A stretch of 64,000 nt of DNA from Bedellia somnulentella (lineage: Eukaryota > Arthropoda > Insecta > Lepidoptera > Bedelliidae): positions 7,531,608 through 7,595,607 of the forward strand of contig OY755191.1 of NCBI GenBank assembly GCA_963576735.1, given 5' to 3'. Below the pieces are notes generated by a model. That model saw only the letters and a program-made list of their open reading frames with translations, made no database searches and was not told where the DNA came from. Positions within the stretch are counted from its first letter, which is position 1, and each line of letters opens with the position of its first letter. A program made the position numbers and the translations under genes. Below are positions 21,216 to 31,306 of the stretch, piece by piece.

Positions 21216-21442
21216 AGTGCTTTCGCTGTGTAGTGCTGTATTTGATTATCACTACCCCATTTCTACCCATGGGTTTTCGTAAGAAGTTGCTAAGGATTTT
21301 AAGTTATTTTTGGGCGATGCGGTTGAAGACCCATCAACAAGAGCTTTGTTTTACAATTTTATCCCCACACAACTTCCAAAGCTCTGGCTACCCCGTTAAG
21401 GGATTTATAGCCATGAGTATATGTATGTATGTACGTATGTAC
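21216..21442 (+). repeat. SINE-like family B copy
   Basis: Plus-strand copy ending in a GTATGTATGTACGTATGT tail. Its ORF on the plus strand is a chance frame through the repeat. Confidence 0.75.
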
Positions 21443-21539
21443 AACTTCCAAAAGTGGCTGAAGAAATTCTTCATATAGAACCTGCTACTATAAATCTGCT
21501 AATAAAATATATTTAACAGTGTCTGTCGGTGGCTAAGCC

Positions 21540-21690
21540 AAAATTTATTAGCTTTATTAGCTTAGTTCTTGGGAGCCGCCAAGTCACATATTATTATCCT
21601 TGAGAGAGCTCAAAGAGCTTTACTGAAGGTAGCCTCTTTCAAACCTCGTCTCTACCCAACTCGAGCCCTGTATACTGAATGGGATCTGCT
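21540..21690 (+). pseudogene. Older LINE ORF, 5' half, split by the jockey insertion
   Basis: The plus frame reads ILERAQRALLKVASFKP then LYPTRALYTEWDLL, a non-LTR retrotransposon post-RT region. It breaks at 21690, where the 12-bp duplication and the poly-T of the nested jockey begin, and resumes in frame at 23234 if one duplication copy is skipped. Confidence 0.7.
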
Positions 21691-23221
21691 TTTTTTTTTT
21701 TTTGTTTACCGGTGGGGAAATCCTCATAGGATCCTCATAGGATGGTATGTCGGACTTTTACCGACTAAAACCCCTGCTGGCCCTGCGGCCTATGCGGCGT
21801 CACCTTGGTTTGTTTTGCCGGGCGGCTGAAGGCCGCCCTGGCGGTGAAAAGGAGTGTACCTAAGCTAAGTCGAATAGGGTGAGTATAAAAATAAAATAGA
21901 CTCTAGTTGAGTCTGGTGTGACTCTAAAGTTAGTGTTAAGTTCTACGACCTCGCCGGCGGGGTCGGAGTCGGGAGTGATAGTAGTTGTTGGTGTGGACGC
22001 GAGCGGAGCTCGCGGGTGATGTCGTCGTCGGGATCCAAGAGCACGCTACGTGGGCGTCTCTCTGGGACCTCGACGTCCGGGGAAATCGTGTAGTCGAGCG
22101 AAGCTCGGAGTAAGGGGTTGGGGTGATCAGGGATCCTATCAAAGTATCTACGTGAGATTTGTTTGAAGTGATCCCTGATAGTATTGAGTCCTAAGTCTCT
22201 GTGGAGATCATAGTTCCTAACATACCAAGGCGCCCCTACCGCCTTGCGCATGAACCTATTCTGTATCACCTGGAGGCGGTGTATCAAGCCCTCTCTGGCG
22301 TGTGCGAACGCAACACTACCGTACGAGAGGACCGAACGTATACATGTTTTGTATAGTGTAACTTTGTGACGCAGTGGTAACTTACTGCGAGCACAAAGCA
22401 TCGGTGATAGCCTATTCAGGACGAATGAGGCTTTGTTTCGTATGTATCTGATGTAGTGTGTCCATCTAAGCCGGGAATCAAAGACAATACCGAGGTATTT
22501 AGTCTTTTTCACCCACGGAATAGGTGTGCCGAAGAGTTGAACAGGCGGCGGCGGGTCAAGTGAGGGGCCTCCCTTCCGAAAGAGCATGGCTGCGCTTTTG
22601 GAGGGATTAACCTCGATCCGCCACTTCCTGAACCACTCTCCGAGTTGTGTTACGGCTCGCTGAAGGCGAAGCCGTATGAAGTTATGATTTTGGTGACTCG
22701 TATAGAGTAGTGTGTCGTCTGCAAATAGTGCTAACTCCACCAGCGGTGTACGCGGGATGTCGTTAGTGTATATATTGAAGAGTGTGGGTGAGAGCGTGGA
22801 GCCCTGTGGGACTCCCGCGTGTATGGGGTGGTGTTGTGAGTGGGCGTCCTCCAATCTCAAGCGGAATCGGCGATCCGACAAGTAGTCGCGGACTATAGCC
22901 ACGAGCTTGTCTGGCATACCGATCTGGTATAGCTTGTATAGCAGACCGTTATGCCAGACCCTGTCAAATGCCTTCGCCACGTCAAAGAAGACGGCGCCCG
23001 TCTGTTTGATGTAAGTGTCATTGAATCCATCAAGCACATGCTCGGTAAAGCGATGTGCTTGTTGGACGCATGAGTGTTGTGCCCTGAACCCGAATTGTTC
23101 GTGTATCTGAATGCCGCTAGTGTGCAAGTAATGTCTGATCCTAGCGAGGATTAGTCGCTCATAGATCTTACCTAACGAGCTTAATAGGCTGATAGGCCTA
23201 TAGCTCGTGGGATCGGTGCGG
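21691..23221 (-). mobile_element. Jockey-clade non-LTR retrotransposon, 5'-truncated, with target duplication
   Basis: The insertion on the minus strand has its poly(A) at 21691-21703 (T run on +) and is flanked by ATGGGATCTGCT at 21679-21690 and 23222-23233. It is GC-rich compared with its surroundings. An open frame runs from 23221 down to 21943. It lacks the ORF1 and endonuclease parts, a normal 5' truncation. Confidence 0.9.
21943..23221 (-). pseudogene. Jockey-type reverse transcriptase, partial ORF2
   Basis: About 425 codons with no stop. RT motifs in order: SYRPISLLSSLGK, then FFDVAKAFDRVWH (catalytic Asp), GVPQGSTLSPTLFNIYTNDI, LFADDTLLY (catalytic Asp pair), NPSKSAAM, and KTKYLGIVFDSRLRW, followed by the jockey-type C-terminal region (QNRFMRKAVGAPWYVRNYDL). 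All catalytic Asp residues are present, but the endonuclease domain and a start codon are missing because the copy is truncated. The open frame suggests a fairly recent insertion. Confidence 0.9.
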
Positions 23222-23233
23222 ATGGGATCTGCT

Positions 23234-23490
23234 AACCGTCCGCCAACTTTTTATACTAAATACTATTCTAAGGCAGAAGTCAATTATCAGTCCCAATTCA
23301 ACCTTAAGTGAACGTAATAGAATATCGAATCCAACGATCAATTTGCAAACTTCATTTAGTAACCGTTTTTTTTGCTTTCTTGGCCTCTACAATATAATCA
23401 ACAATTCTATTCCATCTCCAATACTTCATTTAAATGCTTCTAAATGCAAAAAGTATGCATCCCTTTGGTTAAAAGTCACTGACCTATGAC
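23234..23490 (+). pseudogene. Older LINE ORF, 3' half
   Basis: Continues the frame of 21540-21690 across the nested insertion: TVRQLFILNTILRQK and onward to a stop (TGA) near 23490. TVRQLFI-like C-terminal segments are common in non-LTR elements. Confidence 0.65.
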
Positions 23491-23832
23491 ATCAGTGAAC
23501 TGCTTCTCCATCCACAAAAGTGACCCCCTCCTCCTATATAGCTTAACTACTTATTTGTCACTTTATATTAAACTCAAATTTAAGTAATGGTACTGATAAA
23601 TAACTAAATAACGTTATAGTATGCATTTTGTAACCACTTTTCGTTAATATTTCTTTTAGCATAATACTAAATCTGATTTTCATTGTGTGTTCATGTGTAT
23701 TAGAATTAATCTATTGACCTAAGTTTGTATATCTTCGTAAACAATAAGTTATTTATATTTCATATTAATTTTAGTTCATTAATAATAATAGTCTAGGTTG
23801 AGTTTTTCAAATGTATAAATTACTAGGACATA
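23491..23832. other. Flanking sequence, nothing recognised
   Basis: AT-rich stretch between the old LINE and the mariner element. Confidence 0.35.
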
Positions 23833-25090
23833 CGAGGGGCATGCCAAAAGAAAGTAGATAGGTACTAAATTTAAAAAAAATTTTTTTATTACAAGTATCG
23901 ATCTTTTCAAAGTATTCACCCTGAGCACGTATACACTTTGCCATACGTCTGATCCAATTGGAAAATACCTGTGACCACTCTTCTTTAGATACCTCAGAAA
24001 TCTCGAAATTATAGGCAACCAGCGCATTTTCTTTGCTTTCAAACCTCTTCCCTTTTAGTTTTTCTTTGATTTTTGGAAACAAGTAAAAATTACAAGGCGC
24101 TAGGTCAGGGGAATATGGTGGGTGAGGGAGAATTGAATTTTTCGAGTTGAAAAAGTCTAGTGTTCTGGCAGACGTGTGCGGCGCCGCATTGTCGTGGTGC
24201 CAGAGAAGCTGATATTACTGTTGGAGCACAAACTGTCACATGCCGTTCCGTTCTTTTATTCTCTAGCACAACAGTAGCAATATGACCCGTATTGCAGAAA
24301 AACGAGGCGACCATTTGTTTTTGTGTGCTTCGTGCACGGCGACATTTTGTTGGAGTTGGCTCGTCTTCAAAGCACCATACAGTCGACTGTCGCTTTGATT
24401 CGGGATCATAGTTATAAAGCCATGTTTCGTCACCAGTCAGTATATCATATACGTTTTTTTTCTCGCCTCCGTTGAATTTATCTATCATGAATAGGCACCA
24501 ATCCACCCGACGGTCTTTCTGCTCGTCGGTAAGTTTGTGCGGCACCCATCTCGAAGAACGTTTACACAGAGAAAGGTGGTCGTGAATTATGGTTTACATT
24601 GCTGCTGATCCAATTCCTTGTTTTGTTCTAGCTCTACATATGTAATTCGTCGGTTTTCACGAATAAGTTTTTCGACTGCACGAACGTTTTCTTGCGTGAC
24701 CGCGGTTGGCGGCCGTCCTATCTTCGCTTCATCTTCGAGACATCCCCGTTCTCTTTTAAATTCAGCAAACAATTGCATACTGTTGCTCGGGAAAGGGCAT
24801 ACTCACCAAAAGTAAAAACCAAAAGTTCAAAACATTCTTGAGGCTTTAAACATTTTTTAAAGTCATAATAAATCATAGCGCGAAAATCACGTCGACTGAG
24901 CTCCATTGTTGCAAGTGAATTCCCGCCAGATTCTCGGAAAAATGATGCTCATTCAAATAAAAAATAAATAAAAGAAGTGTGTTCTATATTCAAATACGTC
25001 AATAAAAAACCAGCCTATAAGATGGTGTATAGCTTGCCAGTGTCAATTAAATGAGAAAAGAGTATCTAACTTCTATTGGCATGCCCCTCG
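23833..25090 (-). mobile_element. Mariner-family DNA transposon, inactive (1258 bp)
   Basis: Terminal inverted repeats begin CGAGGGGCATGCCAA at both ends and are flanked by TA dinucleotides (23831-23832, 25091-25092), the Tc1/mariner target. The minus strand encodes a broken transposase: an N-terminal helix-turn-helix segment (MELSRRDFRAMIYYDFKKC), GRPPTAVTQENVRAVEKLI, then TGDETWLYNYDPESK (first catalytic Asp), HHDNAAPHTSAR (second Asp), and PYSPDLAPCNFYLF, where the third catalytic Asp is Asn. The remnants are in several frames. Inactive. Confidence 0.92.
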
Positions 25091-25109
25091 TACATATGTT
25101 AAGCCCTTT

Positions 25110-25905
25110 CCTGCTCATCTCATAGAGCTCCTCACATTACACTTGACGGTGCTGCACTTGATGTGGTGGAGCATTCCTGCTATCTCGGCTCCACAACAAC
25201 ACAATCTATATCCAGCGACAAAGAGATAGATACTCGGATTGGCAGGGCATCAACAGCATTCGGGAAGCTTTTTGCACGCGTATGGAGGAACTGTAAACTC
25301 ACCACGTACACCAAAGTTCTTGTTTACCAGACCTGCGTTCTGAGCATATTGCTTTACGCGTCAGTAACTTGGACTACATACGCGAAGCAAGAACGCAAGC
25401 TCAACGCTTTCCACATGCGCTGTCTGAGGACTATGCTTGGAGTCACTTGGGAAGATAAAATGAGTAACGAGGTGGTACTGTCCAAAACGCGCTGTTGCAG
25501 TATAACTGCCATGTTAAAGTAGAGAAGATTTCGTTAGCTGGGGCTCGTACATCGCATGGACCCCGAGAGACTACCACGTCAAGTAATGATGGGCCAGATA
25601 GCGGACGTGAAGAGACCTGTTGGGCGCCCTACCCTAAGATTCAAAGAGCGAGATATGAGTAGTTTCGGAATACAAACCGATGTCTGGGAGAAACGCGAAA
25701 AAATGAGATCCGAATGGCGCCATGACATCAAAGTCGGAACTGACAAACATGACGAAGACTGGCTGGAGAATCTAAAGCGAAAAAGACTTCGTCGTGATCT
25801 CCCACCTCCTGCAGACTCTCGTTTCGTGTGCTACAGATGTGGCAAGAAATGCCGCGCAGCCATAGGGCTCTACAGCCACAAACGGCGGTGCGGCAACCCG
25901 TAACC
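25110..25905 (+). pseudogene. LINE ORF2 C-terminal remnant with Cys/His finger
   Basis: One frame (25163-25903) interrupted by TAG at 25520 and another TAG shortly after. Features: CYLGSTTTQSISSDKEIDTR, VYQTCVLSILLYASVTWT, NAFHMRCLRTMLGVTW, LGLVHRMDPERLPRQV, GRPTLRFKERD and a terminal CYRCGKKCRAAIGLYSHKRR zinc-finger-like tail. These are typical of the region after the RT in a class of animal non-LTR elements. One stop falls where related proteins have Trp (R-W-L-G), consistent with simple decay. Confidence 0.8.
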
Positions 25906-26361
25906 CATGAGCGCTGCAACAAACATCTGCAACAGATGCTGTTGCCAATGGTGAATTATTATTTAGTACCTATAGCACCGATCTAGTTCTATTATAGGTG
26001 CTAAATAATTAAAAAATTGTGAAACTAATAGCCTCTGTACGAAGCACTATTAATATTTTTAATATTTGTATAAATCGTGGTCTCTCACATGTATTAGGCT
26101 TTATCTACTCAATAAAGTATGTTAAATGTAAATACATATATAGTATATATAAATATTAACACACACCTATTAATAACAATAGAGGTTAGCCAAGTCCTGG
26201 GATTCATATTTATTAAATGTTAATTTTATTGTTACTGATTGTTAATAAAACGCTATTAAAAATTGGAAAAACACCAAAATATATATTAGAGGAAACTATA
26301 TAAATTTATCAATTTGTGGATATAACCAATTGCCTACATTAATTTCGACTCAAACCAACTC
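25906..26361. other. No gene recognised
   Basis: AT-rich. A short hairpin is possible around 25950-26010, where ATTATTTAGTACCTATAGCA is mirrored by TATAGGTGCTAAATAATT. Confidence 0.35.
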
Positions 26362-26418
26362 AAACTTTCACGCCACATATCCCCGAAGGGGTTTATAAAG
26401 GTACTAACACTTCTTATG
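26362..26418 (-). repeat. SINE family A 3' fragment
   Basis: AACTTTCACGCCACATATCC and CCGAAGGGGTT match the last 55 bp of family A. Confidence 0.5.
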
Positions 26419-26509
26419 GGTGTCACATTTGTATCTAGTCAACTCATTACCACCTAATCCCACAATGTGACTTGCAATAAATATATTTGAATTTGAATTT
26501 AAAATCTCG

Positions 26510-26612
26510 TGACATTGTGTATACCCGGAGGTCGTGGGTTCCATTCCCGCTGGTGTCGAAATTTTTCTTTCCTTTATTATTTCTTTCTTATTATTGAGCA
26601 AAGAGACGTTTA
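26510..26612 (+). repeat. tRNA-like SINE (family C), 5'-truncated
   Basis: Retains GTATACCCGGAGGTCGTGGG, a T-arm GGTTCCATTCCCGC and the tail GTGTCGAAATTTTTCTTTCC seen in the other family C copies at 46158, 59041, 59189 and 60556. Confidence 0.6.
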
Positions 26613-26617
26613 TAAAA

Positions 26618-27518
26618 TCTATACTAATAATTAATCTGTAGAGAGGTAAATTCTGTACATGAAATATATTTTCAAAATAACTATCAGGGGGTGATTAGTG
26701 ATCGATACTGATGCCAAAAATGCAATCAGTAAAATTTTTGTCTGTCTGTCTGTCTGTCGGTTTGTATGTTCCTTATGGAAACAAAAACTACTTGACGGAT
26801 TTCAACGAAACTTGGCACAATAATTTTTCGTACTTCTGGGCAGGTTATAGTGTACTTTTCAGCAGAGTAGTGAAGGGGAATTTCGGGGAAATGTGGAAAA
26901 ACGGGACATGTTACTCCATTTTTTCAACTTCCGTCGCATGTGCAGCCTTAATGGTTGAAATTACATATCACGGAAATATTCATAAAATTGTCTAAAAAAT
27001 ATCTCTCAACAGCATTTACAACAGCATATACCTTCTGATAGCTTAGCAGTGCGGAGCATTTTGATTATATTTGTTTAGTCTTACGTTTATGATACTCTTT
27101 TTCACCCCTAATTTAATAAAGGTAAAAAGAATCATAGAAATCGGTCGAGAAACACTGAAATCATACATGAAATAAGCTATCGCGCCCGTGACCAAAACCA
27201 AATCCTTACTAATTTACATATTACATACTAAATGGCGCCAGTAGTTGCATCCTACATCGCGGGATGGTTGCTTTTTTAGATTGTTAGCAATTATTTATGG
27301 CGTTTTACTCAACTTTAACTTAATTCGAAAATTTGCTTAATAACGAAGATACTGAACCGTTCATTAAAGCGCATTCAAAATCCCAAAGCTACACGGTTCA
27401 GGAGTGCTAAAAATCGCAATCATTGCGCTAAAATATCACAAAGCTTGAGCAGTGATTGAAGAAACCTCGGATATTTAAAAACCAACGCTACCCGTGTGAA
27501 GCTGGGCCGATCCATTAG
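26618..27518 (+). mobile_element. Non-autonomous Helitron with TGTC microsatellite
   Basis: Begins TCTATACTAATAATTAATC after an A and ends GCTGGGCCGATCCATTAG before a T. It is closely similar over its length to 35220-36296, including the AAATGCAATCAGTAAAATTT segment before a (TGTC)n run at 26741-26759. A chance ORF spans the run; no Helitron Rep domain. Confidence 0.75.
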
Positions 27519-27617
27519 TACTTAATAATTGCTAAAGCCTTAATTACTTGTGGGTATTGGAACCAGTGGCGCTAGTGAGGCTGTCGCCTTTGTTCCCTAG
27601 AATAACTTAAACATACA

Positions 27618-27945
27618 ACTCAAACTGAAACGTTCAAAAATATATCCCCGAAGGGATGGCAGAGGTACTAATATCTCTGAACGTCTCGTGGTATTCAGAG
27701 TACTTTGCTGAGACAATAATGTACTCATGATGCGGGCCTGTCACCGTTATGTACGAATACACTGCCACACGAGCAACTCAGCCGTATATGCTTCATCACG
27801 ATATTTTCTCTCACCGTTGAAAACCATAATAAATTAATATAACATTACAAAAGATATTGGCATAGGCCCGGTACAGAATATGAACCCGCCCATCTCTGCA
27901 TGACAAGCGGGTGGTCTACATATTGAGCTATCAGAGTTGTCTCTT
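27618..27945 (-). repeat. SINE family A, degraded full-length copy
   Basis: The minus-strand copy from CCCCGAAGGGATGGCAGAGG to GAACCCGCCC near 27890 and a GAGCTATCAGAG head. Confidence 0.65.
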
Positions 27946-28060
27946 GAATAGACTAGAAAACACTTTATTGCACATCACAAAATAAGTTTTTACAAAATTT
28001 CAGTCACATAAGCAAATTTACAATTAGAGATCTTATCACTAAAAATTATCTATTCTGACA
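27946..28060. repeat. Dispersed repeat with CTTTATTGCACATCAC
   Basis: Shares CACTTTATTGCACATCACAA and a following ATCTTATCACT with 34910-35005. Confidence 0.45.
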
Positions 28061-28450
28061 ACCCTCGGATGGTACGACTAATAAATATTAATCCTGTATA
28101 GAATAATAATTTGGTTAGGATCATAACATCCAATCCAGGTTTGTTGTTCTGGACATAACACATATGACTTCAATCATAATAGCCAATGCTAAAAAACGTG
28201 TTCCAATATTATGTCGTTTAAAAATATTAACTTACTAACTTGACCTTATTCACTTGATTCCAGTTGAGGGAAGTTAACAAGAGGCAGGATTACAGTTTTT
28301 GACAAAATTCACTCCCGAGGAGTGGGATTATAATTAATAAATGTTCACTACATAAGATTTCCGTGAATTTACTCTTGAATATTACAAGACACAGCTGTTC
28401 AAAGTTATTATTGTATGGGAAATATCTATTACGAATTCTTCTATCTTCTA
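28061..28450. other. No gene recognised
   Basis: AT-rich sequence with no ORF or repeat that I can name. Confidence 0.3.
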
Positions 28451-29100
28451 TCTATCTTACTATAATTTATTTATTTATTTATTTAAATAAGGCACACCGG
28501 CAGTTAACACAACAGGCATAATAGTCGTTAATTTTACATTAATAAAAATTTCGTTGTGAAAACCCTTTAAGGCGTACACGACATTGTTTAATTATAATAC
28601 CTTAGCGACAACACTGACTAAACATATAATTATAATGTAACAATATTTAATACATGAAAAAAGTTTATAACAAAGTTAAAACTAGAGCTAAACAGGATTT
28701 ACAAAATTAACATGGCAATTATTAGTATTTCTGACAATTTTTTTTCTTAAACAAACTAAAGGAGTCATGAAAGATGTCAATGTCTAATTTGTGGTTGAAT
28801 ATGTTATACAGGTCGCATATCCTATTAATTGGGGAATGGGTTCCTAGGTTTGTGCGAGATTGAGGGCCACAAAATAGTTTCTTAATGGGATGTCTCGGAA
28901 GATGGTATGGAATAGGGAAAGAGATAGATTCGAGAATGTCAGGACAATCCAATAAATTATTTAAAGTTTTGAAAAGAAATATTAAATCATGTATTTCTCG
29001 TCTATTACGTAAGGAAGACATTTTAAAGAATTTAAGACGAAGCTCATAAGGAGACATATAATAAGACAGTACCGAGGTCAGAACTGTACATTGAAGAAAA
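28451..29100 (-). pseudogene. LINE 3' end with ORF C-terminus and (AAAT)n tail
   Basis: The minus-strand frame 29057-28722 gives YELRLKFFKMSSLRNRREIH, LIFLFKTLNNLLDCPDIL, PRHPIKKLFC and RTNLGTHSPINRICDLYN, the conserved tail of a non-LTR ORF (jockey/CR1-like). It ends with TTTATTTATTTATTTAAATA on the plus strand, an (AAAT)n tail in element sense. Confidence 0.75.
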
Positions 29101-29109
29101 AAATATAAA

Positions 29110-29500
29110 AACCGGTGGAATATGTTTAATTTTCGATACTGAAGCCAAATTTGCGCTTTTTGAAAAAAATGACTGTCTGTCTGTCTGTCTGTCTGTATGT
29201 CCGGTCATCACGTTAATTCTACCGGACGGATCTTGATCAAATTTGGCATGAATGTAGCTTATACACTTGGCCAACATATAGGATATCATTTATCCCAGAT
29301 TTCGCAAGGGTTCCCACAAGAGCATAAAAAAAACATTGCTTTTATATGGCTCCCCATATTTACATGATTAATTTTTTCACCGAAAGACTTTATCAGACTC
29401 TTCATTAATAGTCTTTTGGGAAAATTAAGGTTTTCATCCATTTTCATCAAAATAAATGTCCATTTAATTTGTTTTACAATAGTATGACTACTATAATACT
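29110..29500. repeat. Repeat with (TGTC)n and a Helitron-like interior
   Basis: GATACTGAAGCCAAATTTGC, then a TGTC run at 29170-29199, then TACCGGACGGATCTTGATCA. This resembles the interior of lepidopteran Helitrons, but no TC or CTAG end is evident. Confidence 0.4.
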
Positions 29501-29501
29501 A

Positions 29502-29548
29502 CTTTTGTCGGGGAGTGCCGCCTCTCCCATTTAAAATTTATATTTTAA
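29502..29548 (+). mobile_element. Older Dong 3' end, left part (split by a Helitron)
   Basis: CTTTTGTCGGGGAGTGCCGC then CTCTCCCATTTAAAAT matches the 3' end of the Dong element at 34811-34850. It is cut at 29548 by the Helitron and resumes at 31037. Confidence 0.8.
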
Positions 29549-29639
29549 CTAGCATTTTGCCCCGCGACTTCGTCCGCGTGGACTTCATTTTTTGCATCCA
29601 GTTTACATAATACCAAAATACCGAAACACTGTCTCAACT

Positions 29640-29870
29640 TCTGTTTTTTATATTTATAATCCCGCGGGCGTTGTAAATGACATAAAGGACATTGAGGCTT
29701 TTTAAGTGATTGTTGGGCGATGCAGTTTGTGACCCATCACTAACAACCTTTATTAACCTATCTTTTATCAATATATTTCCAAAATTGGATGAAGAATTAG
29801 TATCTCCGAAGCTATGGCCACCCTTTTATGGAATTTATGGTTGTTAGCATATATTCATGAATGATTGATA
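29640..29870 (+). repeat. Family B-like copy inside the Helitron
   Basis: GTTGGGCGATGCAGTTTGTG and CCATCACTAACAACCTTTAT mark a diverged plus-strand copy. Together with 29870-30130 it is mirrored at 37040-37490. Confidence 0.55.
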
Positions 29871-30291
29871 GTTGGATTTCATAAATTCAATCGCACCAAG
29901 TTTTATTATAAAATGTAAAAAAACTCTATATTAACTTTCATTTGCTATATCAACCCGTTAGGGGTTGAGTTCCAAAAATTCCTTTTTAATTGTTCATAAG
30001 AATCATGAAACAAATATACCAAGTTTTTATGTTCAGAAATGAGAATATCTCTAGTAAGTACAGATACGGATAGTAGTTTGGCGCTGCGGCGACGGCCCGG
30101 TGCTGCCCCCTACACTGACCGTTGGTGATAGTGGGAGAGCTTGCAGCGATTGCTCGGCAATATAGGGATGATTAGTGGTGGATCTCCTTCCAAAATAATC
30201 GCTAAATTGAAGGGATAGTGCTTGTTATTATTATATATAGTGTTATTTTAAGCTGACAAAAATTTTTTTTACAAAAAGCTTGAATTACCTG

Positions 30292-30376
30292 AGATACGAA
30301 CCTGGGACGATTGATTCATAATAGTTCTAATTAAATATTCATAGTAGTTAGTTATACCGCTACGCCACGGAGACGT
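30292..30376 (-). repeat. tRNA-like segment (box A and B) inside the Helitron
   Basis: The minus strand reads GTCTCCGTGGCGTAGCGGTA ... CCCAGGTTCGTATC, matching Pol III box A and B spacing roughly. A related unit is at 36648-36722. The cloverleaf is poor, so this is a SINE head or remnant and not a tRNA gene. Confidence 0.45.
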
Positions 30377-31036
30377 TACAGGGGCGGTGTCAAATTTTTA
30401 TTACGCTTTATTTCACATTAGTCTTACTATTGATAAACAAATTTGTCATTTAAATTGATGAAACCCCTTTATCTTTCCAAAATGAACATTAACAAAGTGT
30501 CTGATGTGAATTCCATCGATGATAAAAATAATCGCTGCAATATTTTGAGCCATATATGAGTTAAGGTTTTTTGATGTTCCTATGAGAACTCTTGCGGATT
30601 CCTTAGTTTCAAGGAATCGTCGTCGTTTCATTTAGTTTCTATATTTACATGTTGATATTCGTTTGCAATATAAGTAGATGTAAAAAAAAATGTATACGAT
30701 AAAAAAATAGTACATCATGGCTCGGGAGTTCCTTATTTTCGGGGATGCATTACCGTACCATTAAGCTTCTAAATTTTGATTTTTATATTAGTTTACAATA
30801 TTTTACGTTGTTTTAAACGATACACAGCGCCATCTCCAATGCATTTAGTAAGCAAACAATATTTTTGATTTCCCGTGGGAACATATTTTCCCGGGATAAA
30901 AAGTACCCTATTATTTAATTTAGACTTCTAACTACACGTCTGAAAAATTTCAAAGCAATCGGTTCAGTATTTACGGCGTGAAAGCGGAACAAACAAACAA
31001 ACAAACTCACTTTCCCATTTATAATATTAGTATGGA

Positions 31037-31096
31037 TTTTCGGCCATGGGAGAGGCGAGAAACAAAAATGTTTTCCGAAATAATAATAATAAAAAA
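31037..31096 (+). mobile_element. Older Dong 3' end, right part, with TAA tail
   Basis: GGCCATGGGAGAGGCGAGAA closes the 3' hairpin begun at 29519. It is followed by AAATAATAATAATAAAAAA, which is both the tail of this copy and the insertion site of the next Dong. Confidence 0.8.
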
Positions 31097-31306
31097 TGGC
31101 GTAGGGATGTGACGACCCCACCGCCCATTGTTAGAATGGCAGGATGACATGTTTACCAGCTTGCCATTCCAGCAATGCAAATAGTCAGCGCTTGAGTTTC
31201 TAGGTGTTGACCGTGTCTACAAACTGGTCTCAGCGCAAAATAGAGCAATAACGGTCTCCCCGGGGCAAGTGAGCGAAAACCCGGGTGAATCTTCGCTCAT
31301 CGTAAA

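Larger units (their letters stand above)
29549..31036 (-). mobile_element. Helitron, non-autonomous, 1488 bp
   Basis: On the minus strand it starts TCCATACTAATATTATAAAT (31036) and ends GGGGCAAAATGCTAG (29549), between A and T. It contains a GTTTGTTTGTTTGTTCCGC segment near the 5' end, family B-like sequence at 29640-29870 and a tRNA-like segment at 30292-30376. No helicase ORF. Removing it restores an uninterrupted Dong 3' end. Confidence 0.85.

Noticed and set aside
26711..26995. ORF with a Cys-Leu-Ser-Val repeat as a secreted peptide
   Set aside because: The repeat is the translated TGTC microsatellite inside a Helitron; a parallel ORF occurs at 35313.
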